The notes below the pieces were generated by a model that saw only the letters and a list, made by a program, of their open reading frames with translations, had not been told where the DNA came from and made no database searches. Shown here piece after piece: positions 16,213 to 25,130 of a DNA stretch of 43,000 bases; within the stretch, counting starts at the first letter, position 1; every line of letters starts with the position of its first letter. Source of the stretch: Caballeronia arationis (lineage in GTDB: Bacteria; Pseudomonadota; Gammaproteobacteria; Burkholderiales; Burkholderiaceae); contig NZ_FCOG02000018.1 in NCBI RefSeq assembly GCF_001544975.2, positions 1 to 43,000 on the forward strand, read 5' to 3'. A program made the translations under genes and the position numbers.

Positions 16213-17952
16213 TCACTTCTTCATCGCCGCGCTTTGCGGATTCAGGTTCGTGAGACGTCCGCTTTCGGTACCGGCGGCTTCGTCGATCACGGCGTTGATG
16301 AGCGTCGGCTTGCCCGATGCAATGGCTTCCTTCAGCGCCTTCGTCAGTTCATCCGGCGTCGTCGCGTTGTGGCCGATGCCACCGAACGCTTCGATCATCT
16401 TGTCGTAGCGCGCGTTCTTCACGAACACGGTCGGCGCAACGTCCTTGCCGCCAGTCGGGTTCACGTCGGTGCCGCGATACACGCCGTTATTGTTGAAGAC
16501 GATCGTGCAGACCGGCAGGTCATAGCGGCAGATCGTTTCCAGTTCCATGCCGCTGAAGCCGAATGCGCTGTCGCCTTCGATCGCAACCACTTGCTTGCCG
16601 CTCGTCACCGCCGCGCCGATCGCGAAGCCCATGCCGATGCCCATGATGCCCCACGTGCCTGAGTCGAAGCGCTTGCGCGGCTGGTACATGTCGATGATGC
16701 TGCGCGCGTAGTCCAGCGTGTTCGCACCTTCGTTGACGACGTTGATGTCCGGATGCTCCTTCAGCACATCGCGGATCGCGCGCAGGGCGCTGTGGAAATT
16801 CATCGGCGACGGATTCTTTTCGAGCGTCGCGGCCATCTTCGCGAGATTCTTGTTCTTGCGCTCGTTGATCGCGTCGGTCCATTCGGCGGACGGCTTCGGG
16901 AAGCTCGCGTCGATGCCGCCCAGCAGCGCGGACACGCACGAACCGATATCGCCGATCACCGGCGCCGCGATCGCGACGTTGCTGTCGATTTCGGTCGGCG
17001 AGATGTCGATCTGCACGAATTTCTTCGGGGCGCCCCAGGTCTTGCCCTTGCCATGCGAGAGCAGCCAGTTCAAGCGCGCACCGATCAGCACGACGACATC
17101 CGCTTCCGCCAGCACGAACGAGCGCGCGGCGGAGGCCGACTGCGCATGCGTGTCGGGCAGCAGGCCCTTCGCCATCGACATCGGCAGATACGGAATGCCT
17201 GTCTGCTCGACCAGCGCCCGGATCTCTTCGTCGGCTTGCGCGTAGGCCGCGCCCTTGCCGAGCAGGATCAGCGGACGCTTCGCGCCCTTCAATACTTCGA
17301 GTGCGCGCTTGACCGCTTCCGGTCCGGGGAACTGAGCGGGAGCCGCATCGATGACGCGCACGAGCGACTGTTGCGCCTTCACCGCATCGATGGTCTGCGC
17401 GAGCAGTTTCGCCGGCAGATCCAGATACACGCCGCCAGGACGGCCAGAGACGGCTGCGCGAATCGCACGCGCCACGCCGATGCCGATGTCCTCGGCGTGC
17501 AGCACACGATACGCAGCCTTGGCATACGGCTTCGCGGCATTCAACTGATCCATCTCTTCGTAATCGCCCTGCTGCAAATCGACGATCTCACGCTCGCTCG
17601 ACCCGCTGATGAGAATCATCGGGAAGCAGTTGGTGGTCGCGTTCGCGAGCGCGGTCAGGCCGTTCAGGAAGCCCGGCGCCGACACTGTCAGACAGATGCC
17701 AGGCTTTTTGGTCATGTAGCCAGCAATCGCGGCGGCGTTGCCCGCGTGCTGCTCATGCCGGAAACCGATGAAGCGCATGCCCTCGGCCTGCGCGAGGCGG
17801 GCAAGGTCGGTGATCGGAATGCCGACCAGACCAAAGATCGTGTCGATGTCATTCACTTTCAGCGCATCGATGACGAGGTGGAACCCGTCCGTTTGCTTCT
17901 GCGTGTCTTCCGCCTGCGCGGCCTGCGGGGTGATCTCAAGCACATCTGCCAT
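16213..17952 (-). CDS. oxc: Oxalyl-CoA decarboxylase
   Basis: 579 residues, close to the Oxalobacter formigenes enzyme. It is a thiamine-diphosphate enzyme that splits oxalyl-CoA into formyl-CoA and CO2 in the cytoplasm. The three domains of the acetolactate-synthase fold are complete. The N-terminal PYR domain contains [11 protein letters not shown] with the Glu that activates the cofactor. The middle domain contains [16 protein letters not shown], a segment characteristic of oxalyl-CoA decarboxylases. The C-terminal PP domain contains the magnesium/TPP motif [19 protein letters not shown] ending in NN, followed by [15 protein letters not shown] lies 5 nt before the ATG. The gene is divergent from frc, the partner that makes its substrate, and the pair shares a 225-nt control region. 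Confidence 0.97.
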   Translation of the reverse strand: MADVLEITPQAAQAEDTQKQTDGFHLVIDALKVNDIDTIFGLVGIPITDLARLAQAEGMRFIGFRHEQHAGNAAAIAGYMTKKPGICLTVSAPGFLNGLTALANATTNCFPMILISGSSEREIVDLQQGDYEEMDQLNAAKPYAKAAYRVLHAEDIGIGVARAIRAAVSGRPGGVYLDLPAKLLAQTIDAVKAQQSLVRVIDAAPAQFPGPEAVKRALEVLKGAKRPLILLGKGAAYAQADEEIRALVEQTGIPYLPMSMAKGLLPDTHAQSASAARSFVLAEADVVVLIGARLNWLLSHGKGKTWGAPKKFVQIDISPTEIDSNVAIAAPVIGDIGSCVSALLGGIDASFPKPSAEWTDAINERKNKNLAKMAATLEKNPSPMNFHSALRAIRDVLKEHPDINVVNEGANTLDYARSIIDMYQPRKRFDSGTWGIMGIGMGFAIGAAVTSGKQVVAIEGDSAFGFSGMELETICRYDLPVCTIVFNNNGVYRGTDVNPTGGKDVAPTVFVKNARYDKMIEAFGGIGHNATTPDELTKALKEAIASGKPTLINAVIDEAAGTESGRLTNLNPQSAAMKK

Positions 17953-17988
17953 GACGTCTCCTTGTCGGCGGGTGTTGTTGTCTCGTGG

Positions 17989-18004
17989 TGATATACAGTA
18001 TTAC
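17989..18004 (-). promoter_or_regulatory. Probable operator, oxc side
   Basis: TGATATACAGTATTAC matches the reverse complement of the site at 18109-18124 at 14 of 16 positions. It lies 37 nt upstream of the oxc start codon, where it would cover the oxc promoter or early leader. Confidence 0.55.
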
Positions 18005-18071
18005 AGACACAATATTTATCAAGCTATCACATCCGTCGTATTTGTCGAGTTTGGATCGCTACGGGAAACCC

Positions 18072-18099
18072 TAACCGGGTTAACGTTTATTATTAGAAT
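18072..18099 (+). promoter_or_regulatory. Probable frc promoter region
   Basis: TAGAAT (18094-18099) is a fair -10 box. The -35 position is poor but is overlapped by a small perfect dyad, TAACC-G-GGTTA (18072-18082), which suggests activator-dependent initiation. The expected start point would place the second operator-like site (18109-18124) in the early transcript. Confidence 0.4.
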
Positions 18100-18108
18100 A
18101 CGATGTAT

Positions 18109-18124
18109 GGAATATTGTATATCA
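18109..18124 (+). promoter_or_regulatory. Probable operator, frc side
   Basis: GGAATATTGTATATCA mirrors the site at 17989-18004 (14 of 16 matches as reverse complement). The centres of the two sites are 120 nt apart and the arrangement is symmetrical about the divergent promoters, as expected for one regulator controlling both genes. The GntR/FCD protein encoded at 21546-22271 is the obvious candidate. Confidence 0.55.
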
Positions 18125-18177
18125 CACGAAGGTTCGGGAAGTCCTCATTCAACCAAAGCTGTCAGGAGACAGAAGCC

Positions 18178-19428
18178 ATGACCAAGCCGCTGGAAGGCAT
18201 CAAGATCATCGATTTCACGCACGTTCAGGCGGGTCCGGCCTGTACGCAGTTGCTCGCCTGGTTCGGCGCAGACGTGATCAAGGTCGAGCGGCCCGGTGCC
18301 GGAGACGTGACGCGTAGCCAGTTGCGCGACATCCCGGACGTCGACGCGCTCTACTTCACCATGCTCAACAGCAACAAGAAGTCCCTCACGCTCGACACCA
18401 AGAAGCCGGAAGGCAAGGAAGTGCTCAAGAAGCTGATCAAGGAATCGGACGTGCTGGTCGAGAACTTCGGCCCTGGCGCGCTCGACCGGATGGGCTTTTC
18501 GTGGGACACGATCCGCGAACTCAATCCGAAGATGATCGTCGCCTCGGTGAAGGGCTTCAGCGACGGCCACCACTACGACGACCTGAAGGTCTACGAAAAC
18601 GTGGCGCAATGCGCGGGCGGCGCCGCATCGACGACGGGCTTCTGGGACGGCCCTCCGACCGTCAGCGCCGCTGCGCTCGGCGACAGCAACACCGGCATGC
18701 ACCTCGCGATCGGCATCCTGACCGCGCTGATGGGCCGCCAGAAGACGGGCAAGGGCCAGAAAGTCGCAGTATCGATGCAGGACAGCGTGCTGAACCTGTG
18801 CCGCGTGAAGCTGCGCGACCAGCAGCGACTCGACCGCCTCGGCTACCTCGAAGAGTATCCGCAGTATCCGCACGGCACGTTCAGCGACGTCGTACCGCGC
18901 GGCGGCAATGCCGGCGGCGGCGGCCAGCCGGGCTGGGTGCTGAAGTGCAAGGGCTGGGAAAACGATCCGAACGCGTACATCTACTTCACGATCCAGGGCC
19001 ACGCATGGGCGCCGATCTGCCGCGCGCTCGGCAAGCCGGAGTGGATCGAGGATCCGGACTACAACACGCCGAAGGCGCGTCAGCCGCACATCTTCGAAAT
19101 CTTCAAGACCATTGAGGAATGGCTCTCCGACAAGACGAAGTTCGAAGCGGTCGACATCCTGCGCAAGTTCGACATCCCCTGCTCGCCGGTGCTGAGCATG
19201 AAGGAACTGGCCGCCGACGAATCGCTGCGCGCGAGCGGCACGATCGCGGAAGTGCCGCACAAGGAGCGCGGCACTTACCTGACGGTGGGTAGCCCGATCA
19301 AGTTCTCGGACCTGAAGCCGGAAATCACGGGTTCGCCGCTGCTCGGCGAGCATACCGACGAAGTGCTTGCGAGCCTCGGCTACAGCAACGAGGAAATCGC
19401 CAGCCTGCATGAAGCGCAGGCAGTCTGA
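18178..19428 (+). CDS. frc: Formyl-CoA:oxalate CoA-transferase
   Basis: The ATG at 18178 follows AGGAG by 10 nt and gives 416 residues, the length of E. coli Frc. It is a class III CoA-transferase that moves CoA from formyl-CoA to oxalate, regenerating oxalyl-CoA for Oxc. The sequence starts [22 protein letters not shown], typical of the family. The catalytic Asp is expected in [11 protein letters not shown]. The glycine-rich loop [13 protein letters not shown], which closes over the active site in Frc, is present. Upstream in-frame codons from 18103 lie in the promoter region and are not used. Oxc and Frc together turn oxalate into formate and CO2. Confidence 0.96.
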   Translation: MTKPLEGIKIIDFTHVQAGPACTQLLAWFGADVIKVERPGAGDVTRSQLRDIPDVDALYFTMLNSNKKSLTLDTKKPEGKEVLKKLIKESDVLVENFGPGALDRMGFSWDTIRELNPKMIVASVKGFSDGHHYDDLKVYENVAQCAGGAASTTGFWDGPPTVSAAALGDSNTGMHLAIGILTALMGRQKTGKGQKVAVSMQDSVLNLCRVKLRDQQRLDRLGYLEEYPQYPHGTFSDVVPRGGNAGGGGQPGWVLKCKGWENDPNAYIYFTIQGHAWAPICRALGKPEWIEDPDYNTPKARQPHIFEIFKTIEEWLSDKTKFEAVDILRKFDIPCSPVLSMKELAADESLRASGTIAEVPHKERGTYLTVGSPIKFSDLKPEITGSPLLGEHTDEVLASLGYSNEEIASLHEAQAV

Positions 19429-19437
19429 CGCGGAACT

Positions 19438-19469
19438 CGCACCGGCCGGCCAGCATGGCGGCCGGTGCG
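19438..19469 (+). terminator. Strong GC hairpin after frc
   Basis: A perfect 11-bp stem (CGCACCGGCCG / CGGCCGGTGCG) with a 10-nt loop begins 9 nt after the frc stop. It has no T-run. It may reduce read-through into the PAS gene or protect the frc transcript end. Confidence 0.55.
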
Positions 19470-19508
19470 ATGCATTGAATCGCAGCATCAGAACATGGCG
19501 ACCCACAT

Positions 19509-19958
19509 ATGACCAGCACCTCACAACATAGCGCCATCGATGTTGGGCAACTGATCGACGCCATCGGCGACGCAATCGTGATCTCCGATGCGGCCGGCGC
19601 CATCATCCTGTGGAATCCGGCGGCAGAACGCATGTTCGGCTTCACGCAGGACGAAGCGCTCGGCAGGTCGCTCGACATCATCATCCCCGAACGTCTTCGC
19701 GGGCGTCATTGGGCCGGTTACGAAAAAACGATGGCCACCGGTCAGACGCGCTATGGCCATGACGTGCTGCGCGTACCCGCCGTCGACAAGGAAGGCCGCT
19801 CGATGTCCATAGCGTTCACCGTCGCGCTGCTGCATGGGCCGGACAACGCGGTATCGGGCATCGTCGCGGTGATTCGCGACGAGACGGAACGCTTCCAGCA
19901 AGAGCGCGAACTGCGCAAACGCATCACGGAACTCGAAGCGAAGGCAAGCGCTTCTTAA
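19509..19958 (+). CDS. Single PAS-domain protein
   Basis: 149 residues, almost entirely one PAS/PAC unit. It opens IDAIGDAIVISDAAGAIILWNPAAERMFGF, the usual PAS start, and a PAC-like end (SGIVAVIRDETERF) leads into a short charged helix. There is no kinase, HTH, GGDEF or other output domain. It probably senses a small ligand or redox state and acts through a partner, or binds a ligand such as flavin; the sequence does not decide. It sits between frc and the antiporter gene and seems part of the oxalate operon. The ribosome-binding site is weak. Confidence 0.85.
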   Translation: MTSTSQHSAIDVGQLIDAIGDAIVISDAAGAIILWNPAAERMFGFTQDEALGRSLDIIIPERLRGRHWAGYEKTMATGQTRYGHDVLRVPAVDKEGRSMSIAFTVALLHGPDNAVSGIVAVIRDETERFQQERELRKRITELEAKASAS

Positions 19959-20061
19959 GGGCTGCACTGGCCCGGCTTCTTCAACTTACCGGAACGTCGA
20001 GGACTCGCCGCAAAGACAGATCACCAATCAATCGCATCCAGGGCGCCGATCGAGCGCAACA

Positions 20062-20078
20062 ATGCAACCATCTTGCAT
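20062..20078. promoter_or_regulatory. Perfect 6-5-6 palindrome before the antiporter gene
   Basis: ATGCAA-CCATC-TTGCAT lies 57 nt upstream of the MFS start codon. Perfect dyads of this size are common operator sites. The sequence differs from the two sites in the oxc-frc region, so if functional it probably binds a different protein. Confidence 0.45.
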
Positions 20079-20135
20079 GGGACCCGAGCAAAGCGCCAAA
20101 GCGCTGCCTCCGGTCGATAAAGGAGACGTACAGAC

Positions 20136-21470
20136 ATGGCAAACACCTTTACCCCTGACCCCCTACGAGCGGCCAAAAGCCCGAATCGTTGGGCCCAGCT
20201 CGTCATCGGCATCATCTGCATGGGCCTGGTCGCGAATCTGCAGTACGCATGGACGCTCTTCGTAGTGCCGATGGATGCGAAGCATCACTGGGGGCAAGCC
20301 GCGATCCAGACCGCATTCACCATCTTCATCGTGACTGAAACGTGGCTCGTGCCGATCGAAGGCTGGCTCGTCGACAAGTTCGGGCCGCGTCCCGTCGTGA
20401 TCGGCGGATCGATCTGCGCGGCGCTCGGCTGGGTCATCGACGCTCACGCTTCCACCCTCGTTCATCTCTACATCGGCGCTGTCGTTGCGGGGATCGGAGC
20501 GGGGTGTGTGTACGGCACGTGCGTCGGCAATGCGCTCAAGTGGTTTCCGGACAAGCGCGGCCTCGCGGCCGGCCTGACTGCGGCCGGCTTCGGCGCGGGC
20601 GCTGCGGTGACGGTGATTCCGATTGCGAACATGATCCAGAGCTCGGGCTACGAGCACACCTTCATGTTCTTCGGCATCTTCCAGGGCGTATGTATTCTCG
20701 CGCTCGCACTCTTTCTCGTGCGGCCGGTGCCGCCCGCGAACGTGGTGATTCCGAAGCGGCTCGTCGCGTCGAAGATCGACTACACGACCGGTCAGATGGT
20801 GCGCTCACCGCTCTTCTGGGTGATCTACCTGATGTTCGTGTTCGTCGCAGCGGGTGGCATCATCGCGACGGCGCAGCTCGGTCCGATCGCGAAGGAATTC
20901 GGCTTCGCGAAGCTGCCGGTCACGTTGCTCGGTGTCACGCTGCCGCTGCTCACGATGACGCTCTCCATCGACAACCTGTGCAACGGCTTCACGCGACCGC
21001 TCTGCGGCTTTATTTCCGACCGCTTCGGCCGCGAGAACACGATGTTCGTGATCTTTCTCGGTGAAGGCGCGGCGTTGCTCGGCCTGATGTACTTCGGCCA
21101 CAACCCGTATCTGTTCATGTTCTTCGCCGCGATGATCTTCCTGTGCTGGGGCGAGATCTTCTCGATCTTCCCGGCGACCTGCGCCGATACCTTCGGCAGC
21201 AAGTACGCGGCAGCCAACGCAGGCACGCTCTACACGGCGAAGGGCACGGCATCGATGCTGGTTCCGGTTGCATCGCTGCTCTCGGCAGTCGGGGGCTGGA
21301 ACGCGGTGTTCATCTGCGCAGCGGGCATCTCGATTGCAGCGGCGATCGCGGCCAAGTTCCTGCTCGCGCCGATGAGAAAGCGCTGGATCAACAACACCGT
21401 GCTTGCCTCCGAGAACGGAAGCTATGAGGTCCCGGCGGAGGCGCGTCCCGCTTCTTCGTCAGGCCGTTGA
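20136..21470 (+). CDS. oxlT: MFS oxalate/formate antiporter (OxlT-like)
   Basis: 444 residues with 12 predicted membrane helices. The N-terminus has the pattern of the oxalate:formate antiporter family (RWAQLVIGIICMGLVANLQY...WTLFVVPM), and a loop DKFGPRPVV follows helix 2. In Oxalobacter, OxlT swaps oxalate in for formate out, which both feeds Oxc/Frc and helps make a proton gradient. A neighbouring oxc/frc pair makes oxalate the most likely substrate. AGGAG lies 10 nt before the ATG. A closely related monocarboxylate or nitrate-type MFS role is possible but less likely here. Confidence 0.9.
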   Translation: MANTFTPDPLRAAKSPNRWAQLVIGIICMGLVANLQYAWTLFVVPMDAKHHWGQAAIQTAFTIFIVTETWLVPIEGWLVDKFGPRPVVIGGSICAALGWVIDAHASTLVHLYIGAVVAGIGAGCVYGTCVGNALKWFPDKRGLAAGLTAAGFGAGAAVTVIPIANMIQSSGYEHTFMFFGIFQGVCILALALFLVRPVPPANVVIPKRLVASKIDYTTGQMVRSPLFWVIYLMFVFVAAGGIIATAQLGPIAKEFGFAKLPVTLLGVTLPLLTMTLSIDNLCNGFTRPLCGFISDRFGRENTMFVIFLGEGAALLGLMYFGHNPYLFMFFAAMIFLCWGEIFSIFPATCADTFGSKYAAANAGTLYTAKGTASMLVPVASLLSAVGGWNAVFICAAGISIAAAIAAKFLLAPMRKRWINNTVLASENGSYEVPAEARPASSSGR

Positions 21471-21475
21471 GAGAA

Positions 21476-21506
21476 GCGCCGCGCACTGGAATCCGGTGCG
21501 CGGCGC
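21476..21506 (+). terminator. Strong GC hairpin after the antiporter gene
   Basis: A perfect 11-bp stem (GCGCCGCGCAC / GTGCGCGGCGC) with a 9-nt loop starts 5 nt after the stop codon. It lacks a T-run, so it may be a weak terminator or an mRNA 3'-end stabiliser. Confidence 0.55.
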
Positions 21507-21545
21507 GCATCGTCTGCCGATCAGAATCAATGCAGGAACACGACA

Positions 21546-22271
21546 ATGTCAGAGACCTACGACGAGCAGGCGGACCTCACGTTCCTCGCCATCGCGCGCA
21601 AGCTCGAGCCGATCGACGCGAGCGCGCCGCTGCGAAAGCAGGCATACACACAGCTGCGCCAGGCGATTGCCGACGCGGACATCTACGGCTCGGAGCGGGA
21701 AATCCGTCTCGACGAGCGCAAGCTGACGACGGCACTCGGCGTGAGCCGCACGCCGGTGCGCGAGGCGATCACGCTCCTGGAACAGGAGGGATTTCTGCGC
21801 ACCGTGCCGCGCCGCGGCGTGTACATCACGCGCAAGACGCGCGCCGAGATCATCGAGATGATCCATCTGTGGGCCGCGCTTGAGAGCATGGCGGCACGCC
21901 TTGCCGCCGAGCGCGCCACCGACGGGGAGATCGCCTCGCTGCGGGCGATGTTCCATGACTTCCACGAACACTCGCCCGCCGACGACATCGACAACTATTC
22001 CGACGCGAACATTGCGTTCCATCAGGCTGTGGTTACGCTGTCGAAGTCGGAGGTGATCTCGCAGACGCTATCGAACATCTTTGCGCACGTGCGCGCAATC
22101 CGTCGCCATACGATTTCGCAAAGCGACCGCGCGTCGCGTTCGATGGCGGATCACGAAGAGATCATCGCCGCGCTCGAACGGCGCGACGGCGAACTGGCGG
22201 AAGCCATTGTGCGCCGGCATTCGCTCGATCTTGCAGCATTCGTCGAGACGAACTGGGGAATGTCAGTTTAA
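21546..22271 (+). CDS. GntR-family regulator, FCD (FadR-type) subfamily
   Basis: 241 residues. The N-terminal winged helix-turn-helix contains RLDERKLTTALGVSRTPVREAI followed by LLEQEGFLRTVPRRGVYI, the classic GntR DNA-reading helix and wing. The C-terminal half (about 95-230) is an all-helical FCD ligand-binding domain with spaced histidines (FHQAV, RRHTI, DHEEI) that usually bind a metal and a carboxylic acid. As the last gene of the oxalate operon it is the likely oxalate- or formate-responsive controller of oxc, frc and the antiporter. That role is inferred from position. Confidence 0.92.
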   Translation: MSETYDEQADLTFLAIARKLEPIDASAPLRKQAYTQLRQAIADADIYGSEREIRLDERKLTTALGVSRTPVREAITLLEQEGFLRTVPRRGVYITRKTRAEIIEMIHLWAALESMAARLAAERATDGEIASLRAMFHDFHEHSPADDIDNYSDANIAFHQAVVTLSKSEVISQTLSNIFAHVRAIRRHTISQSDRASRSMADHEEIIAALERRDGELAEAIVRRHSLDLAAFVETNWGMSV

Positions 22272-22276
22272 GGAAG

Positions 22277-22317
22277 AGGAGGCGGTCACTGCTGGTCCAG
22301 CAGCTTGCGCGCCTCCT
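22277..22317. terminator. Nested inverted repeat between convergent gntR and udgX ends
   Basis: AGGAGGCG (22277-22284) pairs with CGCCTCCT (22310-22317), enclosing CTGCTG (22289-22294) and CAGCAG (22298-22303). It covers the last codons of the udgX gene. It could be a two-way terminator, but it has no T-run. Confidence 0.35.
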
Positions 22318-23719
22318 GCAGCGCGGCGACGATGGTCTCGATGGTTCGCTCGCGAGCCATGTCGTCGTTCTGACGCAGCGCATACGATGGATGATAGGTG
22401 GCGACGATCCATCGGTCGCCGAACGGCACCGCGCGGCCGAGATGCGACTGCAGGCTCGCGCGCTTGCCGACGAGCGCATTGAGCGCGGTCGCGCCGAGCG
22501 TGACGATCACGCGCGCGTCCACCGTACGCAACTCTTTTTCGAGCCAGTAAGCGCACGCATCAACTTCCTGCTGCCCCGGCGTCTTGTGCAGACGCCGCTT
22601 GCCGCGCGGCTCCCACTTGAAATGCTTGACCGCGTTGGTCAGATAGACATCGCTACGCAACACGCCCGCCCGTTGCATCGCATCATCGAGCAGTCGACCG
22701 GCGGGGCCTACGAACGGTTCGCCCTTCAGGTCCTCCTGATCGCCCGGCTGCTCGCCGAGCAGCATGATGCGCGCGTGCTGGTCGCCCTGCCCCGCCACTG
22801 CCTGCGTTGCCGTGCGCCAGAGATCACAGCGGCGGCATGCGTCGAGCGACGTGGGCGCGTCGCGTTCAGGCAGCGCTTCGCTCGCCTGCACCGGAATCGA
22901 CTTGCCGCCGAGCGCGCCGACGCCCTTTGCCTGCGCGACGCGCCGCGCGCCGCTTCTTGCATCGCTGACGAGGCGCGGAATCAGCGCGCCTTCCGGCAAG
23001 CCTTTCCAGAAGCGCACCGGCATGTGCAGTTCCAGCGCGTCCTCGTTGAGGCGCGCGGGATTAAACGTGCTCGTGTAGTAGGTGAGCCAGAGCGCTTCGG
23101 CGGAATCGGGCGTGTCGTTCACGTGATCGGCAGCGAAGGCGGGACGGCGTTCGATCCGCAACGTCTCGCCATTGAACATCGCAGCGCCAGAGGGCGTCGT
23201 GATGAGCCACGTGGACTTGCCCATGCGTCCCGCAAAATGTTCGGCGCCCCAGGCGAGGACGTCGTGATCCGGCTCATACCACGCGACATACTCCGGCGAA
23301 CCGAGCGATGGATCGCGCTTCCTGAAGCGCACATACGCGATCATGTCGTGCTGCGCGCGTCGCACCGCTTTCGCCATTCGAGAGAGACGCGCGCCGTCTT
23401 CATCGGCGGCCGATGCGACCGCACGATCACCCTGCGCCCATCGCCACAACACGCGATATAGAAAGCTCCAGCGATGCGCATCGCTGAAGTGCGCGGCGTC
23501 CTTGATCAGCGTTGCCACTTCCTTTGAGACACGCACGGTCGGCGCGTGCGATTGCGCTTCGTGATGCTCTGCCTCAGTAGGCTCAAACAGCGAGGGTTCG
23601 GCAGCATGAGATTGCGAAGTACGCCATTCGATCGATTCCGGCGCGAGTCCTTGCGAGAGCGCGCTTAGCGCCGCGCTTCGCCACGCGTCGAATTCGTCTT
23701 CTATTGTGATCGTCTTCAT
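22286..23719 (-). CDS. DUF4130-UdgX fusion: uracil-DNA glycosylase family protein
   Basis: Starts at the ATG at 23719, overlapping the stop of the upstream radical SAM gene by one base (TGATG). 477 residues: an N-terminal DUF4130 domain of about 220 residues, then a family-X uracil-DNA glycosylase. Visible in the second part are CRRC (iron-sulfur ligands), GEQPGDQED (motif A), the UdgX-specific loop KRRLHKTP with His378, and HPSYALR (motif B). In Mycobacterium UdgX the matching His forms a covalent bond to the abasic site after uracil release, leaving a protein-DNA adduct. Fusion with DUF4130 and pairing with this radical SAM family are a known arrangement. The LexA box upstream suggests DNA-damage control. 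Confidence 0.93.
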   Translation of the reverse strand: MKTITIEDEFDAWRSAALSALSQGLAPESIEWRTSQSHAAEPSLFEPTEAEHHEAQSHAPTVRVSKEVATLIKDAAHFSDAHRWSFLYRVLWRWAQGDRAVASAADEDGARLSRMAKAVRRAQHDMIAYVRFRKRDPSLGSPEYVAWYEPDHDVLAWGAEHFAGRMGKSTWLITTPSGAAMFNGETLRIERRPAFAADHVNDTPDSAEALWLTYYTSTFNPARLNEDALELHMPVRFWKGLPEGALIPRLVSDARSGARRVAQAKGVGALGGKSIPVQASEALPERDAPTSLDACRRCDLWRTATQAVAGQGDQHARIMLLGEQPGDQEDLKGEPFVGPAGRLLDDAMQRAGVLRSDVYLTNAVKHFKWEPRGKRRLHKTPGQQEVDACAYWLEKELRTVDARVIVTLGATALNALVGKRASLQSHLGRAVPFGDRWIVATYHPSYALRQNDDMARERTIETIVAALQEARKLLDQQ

Positions 23720-24930
23720 CAGAGCAGCGCGAGCTGCACCGGCGCGGCAGAGAGCGCTCGCCTCAAATGCTCCGACGACGCCTCGCGAACCGGCGGCCGG
23801 TAATCCTGCGTGACGACGAAAGGCTTCACCTTCTCCATGCCGCAACGCAACCGCACGAGATCCGCATAACGAATACGTCGCGAGCGCCGCAATTCAACGA
23901 GCCGCTTCGCATTGCGCATGCCGATGCCCGGAATGCGCGCGATCATCCGCACAGGCGCCGTGTTGAGATCGACGGGAAAGTGCTCCCGATGCGCGAGCGC
24001 CCATGCGAGTTTCGGATCGACGTCGAGCGGCAGGTTGCCGGGCGTGTCGAGCAGTTCCGATGCGGAAAAACCATAGCCGCGCATCAAAAAGTCCGCCTGG
24101 TAAAGCCTATGCTCGCGCAAAAGGGGCGGCGCCTTTAGCGGCACGATCGACGGACTGTCGGGAATCGGACTGAACGCCGAGTAATAAACGCGCTTGAGCC
24201 GATACGACCCGTACAGCGTCTCGGCGGTGGCGAGAATGGTGCGGTCATCGGTTTCATCGGCACCGACGATCATCTGCGTGCTCTGCCCCGCGGGCGCGAA
24301 GCGCGGTGCACGCGGCTCCGCCTCCGACTCTTCCTGCGCGAGGCGGATCGATCCCATCGCAAGCTTGATCGTGCGACCGTTCTTTTCGGGCGCGAGCTTC
24401 TCCAGGCTGATCTCGGTCGGCAATTCGATGTTGACGCTCAGGCGGTCGGCATAGCGTCCCGCCTGTTCGATGACTTCGGGGTCGGCGTCCGGGATCGTCT
24501 TCAGGTGAATGTAGCCGCGAAACCGGTGCTCCTCGCGCAGCGACTTAGCGACGCGCACGAGTTGCTCCATCGTGTAGTTCGATGAGCGGATCACGCCCGA
24601 GCTGAGGAAGAGGCCGTCGATGTAATTGCGTCGATAGAAATCGAGCGTGAGGCTGACGACTTCCTCCGGCGTAAAACGCGCGCGCGGCACGTTACTCGAA
24701 CGGCGATTCACGCAATACTGGCAGTCGTACAGACAGAAGTTCGTCAGCAGGATCTTGAGCAGCGACACGCAGCGGCCGTCCGGCGTGAAGCTGTGGCAAA
24801 TCCCGGAGCCGGTGCTCGCGCCGAGGCCATCGATGCCTCGCGACGCGCGCTTGGGCGCTCCGCTGCTCGCGCACGAGGCGTCGTATTTCGCCGCGTCCGC
24901 GAGGATTTCGAGTTTTTCGGACAGCTCCAT
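23719..24930 (-). CDS. Putative DNA modification/repair radical SAM protein
   Basis: The ATG at 24930 is chosen because the promoter and LexA box sit just upstream; 403 residues. The radical SAM cluster Cys66-x3-Cys70-x2-Cys73 lies in TNFCLYDCQYC. A conserved N-terminal CHSFTPDGRC segment precedes it. The C-terminus carries a helix-hairpin-helix DNA-binding motif (IARIPGIGMRNAKRLVELRR). This family is consistently encoded beside UdgX and predicted to act in DNA repair or base modification; its reaction is unproven. Translation is probably coupled to udgX through the one-base stop/start overlap. Confidence 0.93.
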   Translation of the reverse strand: MELSEKLEILADAAKYDASCASSGAPKRASRGIDGLGASTGSGICHSFTPDGRCVSLLKILLTNFCLYDCQYCVNRRSSNVPRARFTPEEVVSLTLDFYRRNYIDGLFLSSGVIRSSNYTMEQLVRVAKSLREEHRFRGYIHLKTIPDADPEVIEQAGRYADRLSVNIELPTEISLEKLAPEKNGRTIKLAMGSIRLAQEESEAEPRAPRFAPAGQSTQMIVGADETDDRTILATAETLYGSYRLKRVYYSAFSPIPDSPSIVPLKAPPLLREHRLYQADFLMRGYGFSASELLDTPGNLPLDVDPKLAWALAHREHFPVDLNTAPVRMIARIPGIGMRNAKRLVELRRSRRIRYADLVRLRCGMEKVKPFVVTQDYRPPVREASSEHLRRALSAAPVQLALL

Positions 24931-24944
24931 GCTCACTATCGATA

Positions 24945-24960
24945 CTGTATATGCGTACAG
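24945..24960 (-). promoter_or_regulatory. LexA (SOS) box of the radical SAM-udgX operon
   Basis: CTGTATATGCGTACAG fits the CTGT-N8-ACAG LexA consensus exactly. It begins 14 nt before the start codon and directly follows the predicted -10 box, so bound LexA would cover the transcription start. Confidence 0.85.
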
Positions 24961-24961
24961 C

Positions 24962-24990
24962 ATCTTAGGCCGCATCGTGGCACGAAGCAA
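24962..24990 (-). promoter_or_regulatory. Sigma-70 promoter of the radical SAM-udgX operon
   Basis: On the minus strand, TTGCTT (24985-24990) and TAAGAT (24962-24967) are separated by 17 nt, and the LexA box follows immediately. Confidence 0.7.
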
Positions 24991-25130
24991 TCGGTTTCCA
25001 GCGCCCGACAAAGATGCGGCGCTCACATGAACGTTGCCCTTCTTTTGTCCAGCGGCAAGCGAGCGTTCGTCTCGCCTCGGCAAATGCTCGACACGATCCG
25101 GACTAGTTCGCCACGCAACCATGAGCGACA

